DNA from: Alphaproteobacteria bacterium
GTDB lineage: Bacteria; Pseudomonadota; Alphaproteobacteria; Sneathiellales; Sneathiellaceae
DNA: 11,419 nucleotides
NCBI GenBank assembly: GCA_006226265.1
Contig: SBHH01000226.1
Coordinates: forward strand, 1 to 11,419
Direction: 5' to 3'
Part shown: one piece after another, positions 1-8,262 of the stretch
Position numbering within the stretch: position 1 is the first letter of the stretch
Layout of the letters: the number at the start of each line of letters is the position of its first letter
Position numbers and translations under genes: made by a program
The notes under the pieces: model-generated
Databases searched by the model: none
Told to the model about the DNA's origin: nothing
Seen by the model: only the letters and a program-made list of their open reading frames with translations

Positions 1-32
1 ACTCACATTCGCCAACAAATGACGGTAACTGA

Positions 33-602
33 TTACTTTTCGCTGTATTCTTTTAAGGCCTCGGCGAGCCATCCGCCGACATAGCGGCTAAGCGACCCCC
101 GGATATAAAGATGGTAATCCGTGAGCGATACCTGCTCGATAATCGCAGGGGATTTGCCGATCACTGTTTGCGCGCAATCGCCTGCCGTGAAGTTCCCCGG
201 ATGGAAATCAAGAGCGCAGCTTTTCATGAGGGCGTCGCGCGCATGAAGGCCTTCAAGCGCGAAGATAGTGCGGTTCGCGCTCACATCATTGACGGCAATA
301 TGCTGCCCGGCGAGGGCCTCCTCAAGCGCGGCAACGAGCGCATCCTGCGTCGCTTCCTCCCCCACCAGAAGCCATTCATCGGGGGAAAGCCAGAGTGCCT
401 TCATCTTGTCACCCGTCGCAACCTTGTTGGCCTTCTTCGGCAAAGTGACGCCCGCCACCGTCTTCACTGCGTCGACAAAGGCCTTGTCGTCGATATTGCC
501 GCGCAGGCTCACTTGTGCTCGGGGGGCGAGTTCCTTCAAGCCCGCCGGGAAACTGTCCGCGAGGGCCGCCGCCGGGGTAATCCAGTTTGCAAGCTTAGCC
601 AT
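33..602 (-). CDS. soxG: Sarcosine oxidase gamma subunit (SoxG)
   Basis: Smallest GcvT-like subunit of heterotetrameric sarcosine oxidase, a cytoplasmic flavoenzyme that demethylates sarcosine to glycine, producing H2O2 and 5,10-methylene-THF (or formaldehyde without THF). The 189-residue product matches the usual gamma length of about 180-210. It carries family-like stretches such as WLSPDEWLLVG (about residues 71-81) and NDVSANRTIFALEG (about 104-117), and ends with a YHLYIRGSLSRYVGGWL segment. The start ATG (602-600) overlaps the soxA stop by 8 bp and follows an AAGGGGAG ribosome binding site, so translation is probably coupled to soxA. It is the last gene of soxBDAG. Only 32 bases remain beyond its stop and I see no terminator in them. 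The family is divergent, so assignment rests partly on operon position. Confidence 0.93.
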   Translation of the reverse strand: MAKLANWITPAAALADSFPAGLKELAPRAQVSLRGNIDDKAFVDAVKTVAGVTLPKKANKVATGDKMKALWLSPDEWLLVGEEATQDALVAALEEALAGQHIAVNDVSANRTIFALEGLHARDALMKSCALDFHPGNFTAGDCAQTVIGKSPAIIEQVSLTDYHLYIRGSLSRYVGGWLAEALKEYSEK

Positions 603-3600
603 TCAGCTTCTCCCCTTCCTTGTCATAGAATACCGGATCGACAATTCGCGCGGTCACCGTCTTATCGAGAAGCGGGGCATGGATCGTCTCGCCCATCTTG
701 GAATGCCCGCCCTTTACGAGCGCGAGAGCAATGGAATGGCCGAGCGCCGCGCTGTAGTAGCTTGACGTCACATGGCCGACCATCGGCATGGGCCTCGGCG
801 CGTTTTTATCAAACACGAGTTGCGCCCCTTCCGGCAGGACTTCACTCGGGTTATCGGTCATGAGGCCAACAAGCTGCTTGCGATCAGTGCGGGAGGTATC
901 CATCCGGCTATAGGATCGCTTGCCGATAAAGTCCGGCTTCTTTTTCGAGACAATCCAGCCCATGCCGAGATCCTGTGGCGTAGTTGTGCCGTCCGTCTCC
1001 TGCCCGACGATGATGAAGCCCTTTTCCGCGCGCAGGATATGCATGCTTTCCGTGCCGTATGGGGTGATATCGAACTCGGCACCTGCCTCCATCACCGCTT
1101 CCCAAAGGGCGCGGCCTTGCGCCCAGGGCACGTTGATTTCATAGGTCAGCTCGCCTGTGAAACTAATGCGGAAGACCCGCGCCTTCAGCCCGGCAACCGT
1201 TCCTTCCTTGAAGGACAGGAAGGGAAAGTCGTCATTGGAAAGGTTCATTTCCGGCGCAAGTTTCGCCATCACCTTGCCCGCCATCGGACCAGCGATGGAA
1301 ACCGTCGCCCATTGCTCGGTGACCGAGGTGCAATAGACCTGCAATTCCGGCCATTCGGTCTGCAGATATTCTTCCAGCCAGTCGAGCACGACGGCCGCAT
1401 TGCCCGTCGTCGTCGTCATGAGGAAGCGATCTTCCGCAAGGCGTGCGGTGGTGCCGTCATCGAACACCATGCCGTCTTCATGGCACATCAGGCCATAGCG
1501 CACCCGCCCGACGCCGAGTTTTGCAAAGGCATTGGTATAGATGCGGTTCAGGAACTCCGCCGCATCCTTGCCCCGGATATCGATCTTGCCAAGCGTCGAG
1601 GCATCAAGAACGCCGACCCCGTTCCGGACCGCAAGGCATTCGCGGTTCGTTGCGGCATGCATGTCCTCGCCTGCCTTCGGAAAATACCAGGGGCGCTTCC
1701 ACTGACCGACATTCTCAAACTCCGCCCCCGACGCAACATGCCAGTCATGAATGCTGGTGATGCGCACCGGATCCGACCAATCGCCCAAGTTCCGTCCCGC
1801 AAGCGCGCCATAAGAAACCGGCGTATAGGGCGGACGGAACGTGGTCGTGCCGACTTTCGGGATGGGTTTATCCAGAATGCCTGAAAGAATTGCAAGCGCA
1901 TTGATATTGGAGGTCTTGCCCTGATCGGTGCCAAAGCCTGTCAGGGTATAACGCTTTACATGCTCGACCGATTCGAAGCCTTCACGGACCGCAAGCTCGA
2001 TATCCGCGGCGGTCGTATCGTTCTGCAAATCGACGAAATGTTTGGCCCCGCCTTCGCCGACGGGCCGCGCACCGGGCACTATCCAGAAAGGCTCAATCCG
2101 GCCCATGGCGGGTTCGTCAACTTTCAAGGCGTTCGCAGCCTTGGCGGTGAAGCCAGTTTTCGTTGCGGCTTCCGCACCGGCTTTCGCGCCTTCTTCCAGG
2201 CAGGCCGAGAGAGAGAAGCTGCCATTCAGTGCGCCCGCAAAGCTCTGCTTCTGCACCGGCGTTCCGGGAACGAAGCAGACTTCCTCCTCCCGGTAATGAA
2301 GCTTGCCCTGCGACTGGCTGAAAAGATGGACGACCGGGCTCCATCCGCCCGACATGGCAACAAGATCGCAGGCGATCCTCTCGGGCGCGGAGGTATAGAC
2401 TTTCGCCCCCTTCTGAATTTTCCGAACTTCGACTGCCTTAACCCGTTTGCCCCCCTCGACACCCGTGATGGCGTAGCCCGGCAGGATACGAATGCCAAGG
2501 GCTTTGGCCGCCTCGATCAACTCACCGTCTGCTTCTTCTCGGGCATCGAGAATGGCGGCAATGTTCGCCCCTGCTGCTTTCGCATCGATGGCGGTCTCGT
2601 AGCCCGCATCGTTATTGGTGAAGATGACCATCTTCCGCCCCGGCAGGACGCCGTAGCGGTTGACATAGGTTTGCACCGCACCCGCCAGCATGATGCCCGG
2701 ACGGTCATTATTGGCGAAGACGAGCGGGCGTTCATGCGCACCCGTCGCAAGCACGACTTCGATGGCGCGGATATGCCAGACGCGCTGCCGCACCTTGCCC
2801 TTTCGCATCGCCTGCGGCAAGTGATCCGTCCTCTGTTCCAGCACGCAGAGGTAATTCTGGTCATAATAGCCGAAGGCGATGGACCGGTTGAGCAGCGTGA
2901 CATCTTCCATGCCAGCAAGCTCCGACACTGTCTCAGAAATCCATTCCGCGGCATTCTTGCCATCGATCTGCCGGTTGAGGGAAAGAAGACTTCCGCCAAA
3001 CTCGCTCTGTTCGTCAATGAGAAGAACACGCGCCCCGCTTCGCCCGGCGGCAAGGGCCGCCGAAAGGCCCGCCGGGCCACCGCCCACCACCATCACATCG
3101 ACGGTGAGATGCATGTGATCGTAAATATCCGGATCGCTCGTCGTCGGGGCCTTGCCCCAACCGGCGGCGCGGCGGATCACCGGCTCATAGAGCTTAATCC
3201 ACATATCGCGCGGCCACATGAAGGTCTTGTTGTAAAAACCCGCCGTGAAAATCTTGGCAAAGAGGCCGTTCATCGCGCTCACGTCAAACTCGACTGACGG
3301 CCAGACATTGACGCTAGAGGCACTCAGGCCTTCATAAAGCGAGATTTGCGTCGCGCGGATATTGGGCTCGGTCACCGCGCCCTCGCCCAATTGAACCATG
3401 GAGTTCGGCTCCTCCGCCCCGGCAGCAACGATGCCGCGCGGGCGATGGTATTTAAAACTCCGCCCCAAAAGGTGCACCCCGTTCGCGAGCAATGCAGAGG
3501 CCAGCGTATCGCCCTCCATCCCCACATAAGACTTGCCGTTGAATGTGAAGTTGATCTTTTTCTGCCGGTCGATCCGTCCGCCCGCTTGGGTCCGATGAGA

Positions 3601-3609
3601 GCCGGTCAT
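595..3609 (-). CDS. soxA: Sarcosine oxidase alpha subunit (SoxA)
   Basis: Large subunit of heterotetrameric sarcosine oxidase (1004 residues, normal for the family). Domains in order: an N-terminal 2Fe-2S-ferredoxin-like fold (about 15-100) with no cysteines, as is usual for this subunit; a dinucleotide-binding domain that holds NAD+ in characterised enzymes, with VVGGGPAGLSAALAAG at about 174-189 and LLIDEQSEFGGSL after it; a second nucleotide-binding motif region near VVLATGAHERP; and a C-terminal GcvT-like folate-binding half (about 610-1000) with YGTESMHILRAEKGFIIVG-type sequence. In known enzymes the alpha/beta interface holds the covalent FMN, and the folate half accepts the methylene carbon. 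The ATG overlaps the soxD stop by 4 bp (ATGA) and has a GGAGAGG ribosome binding site inside soxD. It overlaps soxG by 8 bp at its end. No frameshift or lost motif seen. Confidence 0.98.
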   Translation of the reverse strand: MTGSHRTQAGGRIDRQKKINFTFNGKSYVGMEGDTLASALLANGVHLLGRSFKYHRPRGIVAAGAEEPNSMVQLGEGAVTEPNIRATQISLYEGLSASSVNVWPSVEFDVSAMNGLFAKIFTAGFYNKTFMWPRDMWIKLYEPVIRRAAGWGKAPTTSDPDIYDHMHLTVDVMVVGGGPAGLSAALAAGRSGARVLLIDEQSEFGGSLLSLNRQIDGKNAAEWISETVSELAGMEDVTLLNRSIAFGYYDQNYLCVLEQRTDHLPQAMRKGKVRQRVWHIRAIEVVLATGAHERPLVFANNDRPGIMLAGAVQTYVNRYGVLPGRKMVIFTNNDAGYETAIDAKAAGANIAAILDAREEADGELIEAAKALGIRILPGYAITGVEGGKRVKAVEVRKIQKGAKVYTSAPERIACDLVAMSGGWSPVVHLFSQSQGKLHYREEEVCFVPGTPVQKQSFAGALNGSFSLSACLEEGAKAGAEAATKTGFTAKAANALKVDEPAMGRIEPFWIVPGARPVGEGGAKHFVDLQNDTTAADIELAVREGFESVEHVKRYTLTGFGTDQGKTSNINALAILSGILDKPIPKVGTTTFRPPYTPVSYGALAGRNLGDWSDPVRITSIHDWHVASGAEFENVGQWKRPWYFPKAGEDMHAATNRECLAVRNGVGVLDASTLGKIDIRGKDAAEFLNRIYTNAFAKLGVGRVRYGLMCHEDGMVFDDGTTARLAEDRFLMTTTTGNAAVVLDWLEEYLQTEWPELQVYCTSVTEQWATVSIAGPMAGKVMAKLAPEMNLSNDDFPFLSFKEGTVAGLKARVFRISFTGELTYEINVPWAQGRALWEAVMEAGAEFDITPYGTESMHILRAEKGFIIVGQETDGTTTPQDLGMGWIVSKKKPDFIGKRSYSRMDTSRTDRKQLVGLMTDNPSEVLPEGAQLVFDKNAPRPMPMVGHVTSSYYSAALGHSIALALVKGGHSKMGETIHAPLLDKTVTARIVDPVFYDKEGEKLNG

Positions 3610-3905
3610 ACGCCCTCTCCTTTCTTCGGACCGAGATCAGGCGGCGTTTCGCCCATTTTATAGACGGCAAGGATTTCGTGGCTTACGGTATTGCGGATGA
3701 CATTGAACCAGCGGCGGCAACCATTGCTGTGGCACCAGCGTTCGGCATAAGGGCCTTTCAGGTTTTTCCGCATGAAAAGGAAATCCGCCCATTGCTCGTC
3801 GGAGAGGGCCGACGGGTCCTCGGGCCGCGCAATATGCGCCTCGCCGCCATAATGGAATTCCGTCTCGTTGCGCTTGCCGCACCAGGGGCAATCAATATAA
3901 AGCAT
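3606..3905 (-). CDS. soxD: Sarcosine oxidase delta subunit (SoxD)
   Basis: Small zinc-binding subunit of heterotetrameric sarcosine oxidase, 99 residues, typical size. The zinc ligands expected from structures of the family are all present: C6 and C9 in DCPWCGKR, H59 and C63 in WCHSNGCRRWF. The motif YGGEAHIARP (19-28) and the C-terminal NTVSHEILAVYKMGE are also characteristic. The start is the ATG at 3905, preceded by GGGGAG in the 12-bp gap after the soxB stop. The 3' end overlaps soxA by 4 bp, which suggests tight co-translation. In the complex this subunit is structural and has no known catalytic residue. The name is sox for sarcosine oxidase, not the sulfur-oxidation SoxD. Confidence 0.97.
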   Translation of the reverse strand: MLYIDCPWCGKRNETEFHYGGEAHIARPEDPSALSDEQWADFLFMRKNLKGPYAERWCHSNGCRRWFNVIRNTVSHEILAVYKMGETPPDLGPKKGEGV

Positions 3906-3917
3906 GTCTCTCTCCCC

Positions 3918-5168
3918 TTAATGCGCGACGGCGGCGGCGCCATGTTCGTCGATCAGCGCGCCCGTCTCGAACCGCTGCAGGCTAAACGGTGCATTCAATG
4001 GATGCGGCTCGTCCTTCGCGACCGTATGGGCGAAGGCCCAGCCCGATCCCGGCGTCGCCTTGAAGCCGCCGGTGCCCCAGCCGCAATTGATATAAAGCCC
4101 CTCGACCGGGGTTTTCGAGATGATCGGCGAGGCATCCGGACAGACATCGACGATCCCGCCCCAGCTTCGCATCATGCGAACCCGGCTGAATATCGGGAAC
4201 AGCTCAAGGCAGGCACCGAGCTGATGCTCGATCACATGGAAGCTGCCGCGCTGACCATAAGAATTGAAGGCATCGACGCCCGCGCCCATGACAAGCTCCC
4301 CCTTGTCGGACTGGCTGACATAGACATGGACGGCGCCTGACATGACAACGCAGTTGATCACGGGCTTGATGGGTTCGGAGACAAGTGCCTGCAAGGGATG
4401 GCTTTCGACCGGCAGGCGAAGCCCCGCCATATTCGCAACGACGGAGCTGTGCCCCGCCGTCACCATGGCGACTTTCTTCGCCTTGATCGTGCCCCGACTG
4501 GTCTCAACGCCCGTGACTTTGCCGCCATCACGGAGGATACCGGTCACTTCACAATTCTGGATGATATCGACACCCCGCGCATCGGCGGCACGGGCGAAGC
4601 CCCAGGCCACGCTGTCATGGCGGGCGACGCCGCCCCGCCGCTGCAGGGTCGCGCCCAGCACCGGATGCCGCGCGGATTTGGAGATATTGATGATCGGGCA
4701 GAATTCTTTCACCCCATCGGCATCGAGCCATTCCGCATCCACCCCGTTCAGCCGGTTGGCATTGACGCGCCGCACGCCCTCGCGCACATCGCCGAGGTTA
4801 TGGGCGAGGTTGAGAACGCCCCGCTGGCTCAGCATCACGTTGTAGTTGATGTCCTGCGACAGACCTTCCCAGAGCTGCAGCGATTTTTCATAAATCGCCG
4901 CGCTTTCGTCCCAGAGATAGTTGGAACGGACAATGGTCGTGTTACGCGCGGTGTTGCCGCCGCCGAGCCAGCCCTTTTCAAGCACCGCGACATTGGTGAC
5001 CCCATGCTCTTTCGCAAGATAATAGGCCGTCGCCAGACCATGGCCGCCGCCGCCGATGATGATGACGTCATACTCGGGCTTAGGCTCAGGGCTGCGCCAT
5101 TGACGGGGCCAGTTCTTGTGGCTCGTCATCGCATTGCGGGCGATGGTGAAAATGGAATATTTGACCAT
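3918..5168 (-). CDS. soxB: Sarcosine oxidase beta subunit (SoxB)
   Basis: Catalytic flavoprotein subunit of heterotetrameric sarcosine oxidase, a DAO-family FAD protein of 416 residues. The FAD-binding motif [17 protein letters not shown] lies at about 36-52, followed by the family block [25 protein letters not shown] (about 64-88). Histidine 184 in the sequence [11 protein letters not shown] sits where the related enzymes carry the histidine bound covalently to FMN; many homologues have a second histidine two residues later, replaced by serine here. The C-terminus has the conserved [17 protein letters not shown] and [12 protein letters not shown] segments. I chose the ATG at 5168, giving MVKYSIF, because it matches the family N-terminus and follows AAGGGGAG. 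The frame stays open for 32 more codons to 5264 but that part looks noncoding. First gene of the operon, transcribed divergently from fhs. Confidence 0.97.
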   Translation of the reverse strand: MVKYSIFTIARNAMTSHKNWPRQWRSPEPKPEYDVIIIGGGGHGLATAYYLAKEHGVTNVAVLEKGWLGGGNTARNTTIVRSNYLWDESAAIYEKSLQLWEGLSQDINYNVMLSQRGVLNLAHNLGDVREGVRRVNANRLNGVDAEWLDADGVKEFCPIINISKSARHPVLGATLQRRGGVARHDSVAWGFARAADARGVDIIQNCEVTGILRDGGKVTGVETSRGTIKAKKVAMVTAGHSSVVANMAGLRLPVESHPLQALVSEPIKPVINCVVMSGAVHVYVSQSDKGELVMGAGVDAFNSYGQRGSFHVIEHQLGACLELFPIFSRVRMMRSWGGIVDVCPDASPIISKTPVEGLYINCGWGTGGFKATPGSGWAFAHTVAKDEPHPLNAPFSLQRFETGALIDEHGAAAVAH

Positions 5169-5171
5169 GGG

Positions 5172-5179
5172 CTCCCCTT
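5172..5179 (-). promoter_or_regulatory. Ribosome binding site of soxB
   Basis: On the minus strand AAGGGGAG lies 3 bases before the ATG at 5168 (7 bases if the AAGG core is counted). It supports this start over the upstream in-frame ATG codons near 5237 and 5264, which have no comparable purine-rich sequence and would add residues unlike the family. Confidence 0.7.
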
Positions 5180-5285
5180 GTTTCCTGCCGGGGTTCCACC
5201 GCGCATATGCCCCCGCATCCGAGTTGGAATGTGCCATCTTAAGGCGTCTCAAATCCGTCACCAACTGTCATTTAGTAGAATAATC

Positions 5286-5340
5286 CCGACATTCCGATTT
5301 TCATCCCGTCGCTAACCGGATGCTGAAGAAATTATGTCGG
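5286..5340. repeat. Inverted repeat CCGACAT/ATGTCGG, candidate operator
   Basis: CCGACAT at 5286-5292 is repeated inverted as ATGTCGG at 5334-5340, with 41 bases between. The centre box extends to CCGACATTCC, and its ACATTCC half recurs inverted as GGAATGT at 5226-5232. The location between divergent soxB and fhs suits operators for a dimeric activator such as the downstream GlxA-type regulator. A region of this size is expected to contain one or two such 7-bp pairs by chance, so this is only a candidate. Confidence 0.3.
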
Positions 5341-5355
5341 ATCATGAATAGCCGC

Positions 5356-5435
5356 GTGGCGTGAGGAAAGCCACTGTGACAAACGCAACAGGGAGTTTGC
5401 GAGTCCGGGCCAACGGACCTTACAGGGGGAGCCAC
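5356..5435 (+). other. Potentially structured fhs leader with three short hairpins
   Basis: Three tandem 5-bp stems can form in the RNA: GTGGC 5356-5360 with GCCAC 5370-5374; CAAAC 5380-5384 with GTTTG 5395-5399 (or, exclusively, CGCAA 5384-5388 with TTGCG 5397-5401); and GTCCG 5403-5407 with CGGAC 5414-5418. A second GCCAC at 5431-5435, just after the ribosome binding site, could compete for GTGGC and close the whole domain. This would resemble a translational switch, but it only matters if transcription starts upstream of 5356. I do not recognise a known riboswitch consensus. Confidence 0.3.
5424..5430 (+). promoter_or_regulatory. Ribosome binding site of fhs
   Basis: AGGGGGA lies 8 bases before the ATG at 5439. 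It fixes that start and excludes the in-frame upstream GTG at 5361, whose 26-residue extension has no purine-rich site and is not like the family N-terminus. Confidence 0.8.
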
Positions 5436-5438
5436 ATC

Positions 5439-7133
5439 ATGACAAACCAGCACGAAAATCCGAAATCGGATATCGAGATCGCGCAAGCCGCAAGCATGCA
5501 AAAAATTTCAGAAATGGCGGCGGCCAAACTCGGGATCGACGCCGAAAATCTGGAACCCTATGGCCACTATAAGGCCAAACTGTCGCTCGATTATATCAAC
5601 AGCCTGAAAGACCGCCCGGACGGAAAACTCATTCTGGTCACCGCCATGACCCCGACCCCGGCGGGCGAAGGCAAGACGACAACCACGGTCGGCCTCGGCG
5701 ACGGGCTGAACAAGATCGGCAAGAAAGCCATGATCTGCCTGCGGGAGCCGTCCCTTGGCCCCTGCTTCGGCATGAAGGGCGGCGCGGCGGGCGGCGGCTA
5801 TGCGCAAGTGGTGCCAATGACCGACATCAACCTTCATTTTACCGGCGATTTTCACGCCATCGGCGTTGCCAACAACCTGCTTGCCGCGATGGTGGACAAT
5901 CACATCTATTGGGGCAACGATCTCGGCCTGGATGAACGGCGCATCATCTGGCGGCGGGTCGTCGATATGAACGACCGCGCGCTTCGCAATATCGTCAATA
6001 GTCTCGGTGGCATCGCCGACGGCTTCCCGCGCGAAGATCATTTCGATATCACCGTCGCCTCCGAGGTGATGGCGATTTTCTGCCTCGCGACTGATATTGA
6101 GGATTTGAAGCGCCGTCTCGGTAATATCATCGTCGGCTATACGCGCGAGAAAAAGCCGATATTCGCCCGCGATCTCAATGCCCATGGCGCTATGACGGCG
6201 CTTCTGAAAGATGCTTTCCAGCCGAATCTCGTCCAGACACTTGAAAATAACCCGGCCTTCATCCATGGCGGACCGTTTGCGAATATCGCCCATGGCTGCA
6301 ACTCGGTCCTTGCCACCAAAACGGCCTTGAAACTCACCGACTATGTGGTGACGGAGGCTGGCTTCGGCGCCGATCTCGGGGCCGAAAAATTCCTCGACAT
6401 CAAATGCCGGAAGGCGGGCCTGAAACCGGAGGCAGCCGTTGTTGTCGCCACCATCCGGGCCCTTAAATTTCATGGCGGCGTTGCAAAAAGCGATCTCAAT
6501 CAGGAAAATGTAAAGGCCGTGGCTGACGGCGCTGAAAATCTCTCCCGTCATGTCGAAAATCTGCAGAAATTTGGTCTGCCCGTTATCGTCGCGATCAATA
6601 AGTTCTCCGCCGATACAGAGGAGGAAATCAACCAGGTCCGCCAGATCTGCGCCGAACTCGGCGTCGATGCCCTCCTCTCCGATCACTGGGGAAACGGTGG
6701 CGCCGGGGCAGAGGAACTCGCCCGGGCAGTCGTTGCCCTTGTCGATAAAGGGAAAAGCAACTTCGCCCCGCTTTACAATGACGCTCTGCCGCTTTGGGAT
6801 AAAGTCCGCACTGTCGCCCAGACCCTTTACGGCGCGCAAGGCATCATCGCTGACAAAAAGGTCCGCGACCAGTTCAAGGAGCTGCAGGATGCGGGCTTCG
6901 GTCATTATCCGGTCTGTATCGCCAAGACACAGTACAGCTTCTCAACCGATCCAAACCTGAAAGGCGCGCCCAGCAATCATGTGGTACCGATCCGCGAAGT
7001 TCGCATTTCGGGCGGCGCGGAATTTGTTGTCGCGGTCTGCGGCAATATCATGACCATGCCGGGCCTGCCCCGCGTGCCCGCCGCCAACGCCATCGATGTG
7101 AATGAAGAGGGGCGCATCGTCGGCCTGTTCTAG
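5439..7133 (+). CDS. fhs: Formate--tetrahydrofolate ligase (Fhs)
   Basis: Cytoplasmic enzyme catalysing formate + ATP + THF to 10-formyl-THF, ADP and phosphate; it can run in reverse. The 564-residue length is normal for the bacterial monofunctional enzyme. The ATP-binding loop [13 protein letters not shown] is at about 71-83. Family signature one, [14 protein letters not shown], is at about 111-124, and signature two, [12 protein letters not shown], lies in the middle. [12 protein letters not shown] and the C-terminal [12 protein letters not shown] are also typical. It is transcribed divergently from soxBDAG. That position suggests it processes the one-carbon units loaded on THF by sarcosine oxidase and by the methyl-THF-linked corrinoid system on the right, releasing formate or supplying formyl-THF for purines. 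FolD, needed to connect methylene-THF with formyl-THF, is not in the window. The sequence is intact. Confidence 0.99.
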   Translation: MTNQHENPKSDIEIAQAASMQKISEMAAAKLGIDAENLEPYGHYKAKLSLDYINSLKDRPDGKLILVTAMTPTPAGEGKTTTTVGLGDGLNKIGKKAMICLREPSLGPCFGMKGGAAGGGYAQVVPMTDINLHFTGDFHAIGVANNLLAAMVDNHIYWGNDLGLDERRIIWRRVVDMNDRALRNIVNSLGGIADGFPREDHFDITVASEVMAIFCLATDIEDLKRRLGNIIVGYTREKKPIFARDLNAHGAMTALLKDAFQPNLVQTLENNPAFIHGGPFANIAHGCNSVLATKTALKLTDYVVTEAGFGADLGAEKFLDIKCRKAGLKPEAAVVVATIRALKFHGGVAKSDLNQENVKAVADGAENLSRHVENLQKFGLPVIVAINKFSADTEEEINQVRQICAELGVDALLSDHWGNGGAGAEELARAVVALVDKGKSNFAPLYNDALPLWDKVRTVAQTLYGAQGIIADKKVRDQFKELQDAGFGHYPVCIAKTQYSFSTDPNLKGAPSNHVVPIREVRISGGAEFVVAVCGNIMTMPGLPRVPAANAIDVNEEGRIVGLF

Positions 7134-7159
7134 CGCGTCTCCCCGACAGTTTACTCCAT

Positions 7160-7191
7160 CTCTCCGAGTTCATATTTTGCCCGCCGGAGAG
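7160..7191. repeat. 7-bp inverted repeat between fhs and the regulator gene
   Basis: CTCTCCG at 7160-7166 pairs with CGGAGAG at 7185-7191 around an 18-base spacer, and is followed on the plus strand by AAAAAA. The run of A rather than T argues against an intrinsic terminator for fhs, and on the minus strand no T-run follows the stem. The arm centres are 25 bp apart, which would suit an operator for a dimeric protein, possibly autoregulation of the downstream gene. The rest of the 121-bp gap (7134-7254) shows an AT-rich stretch at 7202-7220 that may hold a promoter; TTGTCA at 7202-7207 is a possible -35 but I see no good -10. Confidence 0.35.
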
Positions 7192-7254
7192 AAAAAAGGG
7201 ATTGTCATTAATTTAACTTCTGAAGTAGCGTTTGCGTGAGGCGTGGTCAGTTAA

Positions 7255-8241
7255 GTGGATGATACAAATTTGACAAAGACGACGGATGGAAGTGGTGCCC
7301 GCCATAAGTTCGGTTTCTGCCTGGTTCCGGAATTTTCAGCACTTGCTTTTATTTCCGCCATCGAGCCGCTCCGGATTGCCAACCGGCTCAGTAAGGAAAC
7401 GCTCTATAGCTGGGACTGCTTCTCGATTGACGGTGCGCCCGCTGTCAGCAGTGCCGGTATTGAATTTTCTGTTCAAGGCAAGATATCCGATATGCCCGCC
7501 CTGCCGACGGTCTTTACCTGCGGCGGCGTCAATATCCAGAAACATACGAGTTCGCAGATCGTCTCCACCTTGCGGCGGATTGCCTCCCATGGCTCCAACT
7601 TGGGTGCGATCTGCACGGGTGCACATGTGCTTGCCAAGGCGGGGCTTCTCAAAGACTATCGCTGCACCATACATTGGGAAAATCTCTCAGGCTTTCAGGA
7701 GGATTTCCCCGATCTCGACATCACCTCAGAACTCTTCGAGATTGACCGGAATCGCTACACTTGTGCAGGCGGCACCTCCTCTCTTGATATGATGTTGAGC
7801 CTGATCACCAATCATGTGGGGCACGAACTTGCGCTCGCCGTTGCCGATCAGCTGATCTATCACCGTATCCGCGAGGGAACGGAGCGCCAGCGGATGGAGC
7901 TTCGCGCCCGTCTCGGCATCTCGCATCCAAAATTGCTCGCCGCGATATCCTGCATGGAAGACAATCTGGAAGAACCTTTAAGCTGCAGCGATCTTGCGAT
8001 TAAGGTCGGCCTGTCGACCCGTCAGTTGGAGCGTTTGTTCCAGAAATATCTCAATCATTCGCCGACCCGTTATTATCTCGGACTCCGGCTTGACCGGGCG
8101 CGTTATCTCCTGACCCAGACAAGCCTGCCAATCATTGAGGTGGCGCTTGCCTGCGGTTTTGTCTCGGCCTCGCATTTTTCGAAATGCCATCGGGAGCATT
8201 TTGGCCGCACGCCGAGCGATGAGCGCCGCGTCCGCCATTAA
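7255..8241 (+). CDS. GlxA-family transcriptional regulator, GbdR/SouR-like
   Basis: Transcription factor with an N-terminal class I amidotransferase/DJ-1-like domain (about 17-200) and a C-terminal AraC DNA-binding domain (about 225-328). The DJ-1 elbow GAICTGAHVLAKAGLL contains C120, and the blocks TIHWENLSGFQEDFP and CAGGTSSLDMMLSLI follow. These, with the DNA-binding part RQLERLFQKYLNHSPTRYYL and IIEVALACGFVSASHFSKC, closely recall regulators of glycine betaine, dimethylglycine and sarcosine use (GbdR, SouR) or carnitine use (CdhR). In that group the N-terminal domain senses ligand and is not a working amidotransferase. The two helix-turn-helix motifs lie near 245-265 and 293-315. The start is GTG at 7255, with only a weak GAGG-like site upstream, so TTG at 7270 remains possible. 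It probably activates soxBDAG, fhs and the right-hand operon. Which ligand it senses is inferred from context. Confidence 0.9.
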   Translation: MDDTNLTKTTDGSGARHKFGFCLVPEFSALAFISAIEPLRIANRLSKETLYSWDCFSIDGAPAVSSAGIEFSVQGKISDMPALPTVFTCGGVNIQKHTSSQIVSTLRRIASHGSNLGAICTGAHVLAKAGLLKDYRCTIHWENLSGFQEDFPDLDITSELFEIDRNRYTCAGGTSSLDMMLSLITNHVGHELALAVADQLIYHRIREGTERQRMELRARLGISHPKLLAAISCMEDNLEEPLSCSDLAIKVGLSTRQLERLFQKYLNHSPTRYYLGLRLDRARYLLTQTSLPIIEVALACGFVSASHFSKCHREHFGRTPSDERRVRH

Positions 8242-8262
8242 CTTCGCGCAAGATTGAAAGGA
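8242..8262. other. 21-bp convergent gap without terminator
   Basis: The regulator gene and the corrinoid activator gene converge here with 21 bases between stop codons. No hairpin followed by a T-run is visible for either direction, so transcripts from the two strands may overlap or end by Rho. Confidence 0.5.

Larger units (their letters stand above)
5169..5438. promoter_or_regulatory. Divergent soxB/fhs intergenic region
   Basis: These 270 bp separate the soxB and fhs starts and must contain the promoters and untranslated leaders of both units. Its middle (about 5245-5345) is more AT-rich than the flanking genes, as expected of a promoter region. I could not place a convincing -35/-10 pair on either strand. 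It contains related short boxes: CCGACATTCC at 5286-5295 (plus), GGCACATTCC at 5235-5226 (minus) and CCGACATAAT at 5340-5331 (minus). The fhs-proximal 80 bases can fold into several small hairpins. No recognised riboswitch class could be assigned by eye. Confidence 0.6.

Noticed and set aside
1960..3297. A 445-codon open frame on the plus strand opposite soxA
   Set aside because: It is antisense to a clearly real soxA with full domain structure. Its translation has no recognisable motif and an Arg/His/Pro-rich composition typical of GC-biased shadow frames.
5169..5264. N-terminal extension of SoxB to an upstream ATG at 5264
   Set aside because: The extra 32 residues are unlike the family, no ribosome binding site precedes the far ATG, and a good AAGGGGAG site precedes 5168.
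5356..5435. Cobalamin riboswitch suggested by GCCACTGTGA at 5370-5379
   Set aside because: This short string resembles part of a cobalamin riboswitch, but the AGCCAGGAGACC-type box and the other conserved blocks are absent and the leader is too short.
5508..6905. A 465-codon open frame on the minus strand opposite fhs
   Set aside because: It lies entirely within fhs, whose signatures are intact, and its translation shows no domain; it is a codon-bias shadow.
7120..7200. Intrinsic terminator for fhs
   Set aside because: The only good stem here is followed by A residues rather than T on the coding strand.
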